Positions 62,376 through 64,000 of a DNA stretch of 64,000 bases are shown piece by piece. The notes under the pieces are model-generated. The model made no database searches. It was given only the letters and a program-made list of their open reading frames with translations, and was not told the origin of the DNA. Location of the stretch: contig NC_056546.1 of assembly GCF_910596095.1 (NCBI RefSeq), positions 12,549,925 through 12,613,924 on the forward strand. Direction: 5' to 3'. The stretch is from Thunnus maccoyii. Lineage: Eukaryota > Chordata > Actinopteri > Scombriformes > Scombridae. The position numbers were made by a program, and so were the translations under genes. Numbering within the stretch: the stretch's first letter is position 1; the number at the start of each line of letters is the position of its first letter.

Positions 62376-64000
62376 GTAAGTACATTTTGTTTTAATGGTT
62401 TTAGGCATGTTTTTCGCTAGCGAAAATTAGCATTAGCATTAGCATTATTACAGTTAACGTTAACCATAGGCTGTAAATGCACCGTGCTAACCAAGTTAGC
62501 AGCTAGCGCTAGGATCAGCTCCATCTGGCTCCAAAAATCAAAGATGGCGGCGGTCTAATAGCTAAACTCGAGGCTTCAAAACATGGATGTACATCTCTGT
62601 ATACATCTATGATGTACATCCATGCTTCAAAACGGCAGTCCTCAAACCAATGGGTGACGACCGGCACGGTGAGTACGTCCATATTTTTTACGGTCTATGG
62701 TGTGTCATGTAGATACTGCGAGTCCGCAGATGAACCAACTTCATTTGACGTATGGAAATTGACAAGAAGTTACACTGGCTACGGCACACAGATCCTCTCC
62801 GCTCACGTAAGTGTCATAAAACAGTATACTTCGCTCGGTAATAGTAGCACTATTCTCGTCTGAAAAAATAGCCTAAACTGTACACACACTGCACTGCTAA
62901 CTTCATACTCTGTGGCACTGACCCTACTGTTGCGGTCCAGCCAAAAAATGTCTAAAACTACTAATCAATTATCAAAATTATTGCCGATTAATTTTCCGTC
63001 AATCGACTAATCGTGCATCGACTACTCGTTGCAGCTGTAATCAAGATTACACAGATCATGGCCGTGCTATCATTGTGTACAGTCACAGGATGCTCAGTGT
63101 ACAGACAGCTAGTGTCTGTGTCACTTGTCTGTCCCCTGAGACAACAAGAACAGGACTTGGGTAGACATGACAGTCGACCTCATCAGTTGAACCATGACCG
63201 CCGGAGCAGCCAATTACATCACTTTCCAACAGCTCGAACAGCCTGTCCACACTAATGTTATTTTATTGCAATTTAATTATGCTCAGGTTTCCACTGGGGC
63301 CAGATCCTATTGAATAATTTACACACAGCCACAATGATTTGTCGGCATGCAAAGACAAAGTGCACACTTCTCTGTGCTCTCATTTGTTACAATAGTTTTG
63401 TTTTTGATTCTCATCATATAAATCACTAAAACAATAATCTTATGTTGTGTTTTCTGCTAAGTATTTCTTGCAGTAAGAACTGCTGCAGCCTTTGGTGTGA
63501 AAGAGGGATTTATTAAGCCTAAAAATACTTAAGGGGAATAATTGGTCAAACTTAATTTTACATTAATGACATGTCCACTGCACCATATATTAAGCAGTTC
63601 TGTTAAAGGGCAGTGAGCATGTATTAATCAGACTGAGAGCAGGTAATACTCTAATAGGGATTACTGGGGCTGGCATTTACACCCAATAATGCCGTGGTCA
63701 CACTGATGGAAACTTACATAGAAAGGACTTCCTACAAATTTATTATGTGAAAAACTGTGTTGGATGTTGAATTAGCTACCTTAAGGTATGGAGGTAATTA
63801 TGTAATATGTAATAATGTAATGTAAATCAAACACTTTTTGACTGTTTTGATACAATTATTCATATACTTAACATTTTTAAGCGCCTGACTTTAACTCAAA
63901 ACCTTTACAAGACTATCCAAATTATACGAGCGAGTTTGAATACACACACTGCTGCATGTAGAATAGGCTTAGGGACAACACCTGTCTTTTGAGAAGGTTT
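62376..64000. other. Right-edge region without a convincing gene
   Basis: It contains TTAGCATTAGCA tandem words at 62425-62450, a 14-bp inverted repeat at 62582-62624, and a partial family A copy at about 62945-63041 (TTATCAAAATTATTGCCGAT, TCAATCGACTAATCG). Open frames near 62.6-62.9 and 63.0-63.25 kb match nothing recognisable. Confidence 0.6.
62945..63041 (+). repeat. Dispersed repeat family A, partial copy (end)
   Basis: Only the end of family A is present: ATTATCAAAATTATTGCCGA, TTTTCCGTCAATCGACTAAT and CGTTGCAGCTGTAAT. Confidence 0.6.

Noticed and set aside
63013-63255. An 80-codon open frame near the right edge
   Set aside because: No motif, signal peptide or splice context supports it; its start overlaps the end of a family A repeat.

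Overview
The window is nuclear DNA of a ray-finned fish, most likely a percomorph teleost. The evidence is compact multi-exon vertebrate genes with canonical GT-AG introns, a fish-type angiotensin I sequence in angiotensinogen, CA/GT microsatellites, and dispersed repeats of the kind common in spiny-rayed fish (the last point is recognised by eye, not by a library search). No prokaryotic, viral or organellar gene is present.

From left to right there are six protein-coding genes. (1) pgbd5, a domesticated piggyBac transposase, lies on the minus strand at about 0.3-20.3 kb; six coding exons are visible and the 3' end runs off the left edge. (2) cog2, a subunit of the Golgi tethering complex COG, lies on the plus strand at 22.3-32.7 kb with all 18 coding exons. 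(3) agt, angiotensinogen, lies on the minus strand at 35.1-37.9 kb with a non-coding first exon at 39.3 kb. (4) A secreted CUB / somatomedin-B-like (four copies) / CUB / zona pellucida protein lies on the plus strand at 42.4-49.0 kb in 20 coding exons. (5) ikzf5 (Pegasus, an Ikaros-family zinc-finger factor) lies on the minus strand at 51.4-53.5 kb. (6) An alpha-tubulin gene lies on the plus strand at 54.9-58.1 kb. For every gene the exon phases agree and each complete model gives a reading frame of the family's normal length.

The order and orientation pgbd5(-) cog2(+) agt(-) match human 1q42. The CUB/ZP gene plus ikzf5 recalls human 10q26.13, where DMBT1, CUZD1 and IKZF5 lie. The window therefore appears to join two ancestral blocks, with the junction between about 39.4 and 42.3 kb. 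pgbd5 and cog2 are head to head about 2 kb apart; cog2 and agt converge; ikzf5 and the tubulin gene are head to head about 1 kb apart.

The non-coding DNA holds a broken LINE with a nested inverted-repeat element (1.4-3.2 kb), a 5'-truncated LINE in cog2 intron 1 (22.7-24.7 kb), a Penelope-type GIY-YIG endonuclease relic (61.2-61.6 kb), several MITE-like elements, at least three families of repeats with more than one copy in the window, and many microsatellites. The right-hand 6 kb has no convincing gene; a possible THAP-like first exon near 62.3 kb is the only candidate. The most rewarding points are the CUB/SMB/ZP gene with its fresh 443-bp exon-pair duplication, a stop-free 132-bp intron in agt, a 66-nt near-perfect hairpin in a cog2 intron, and the apparent loss of the canonical piggyBac second aspartate in pgbd5.
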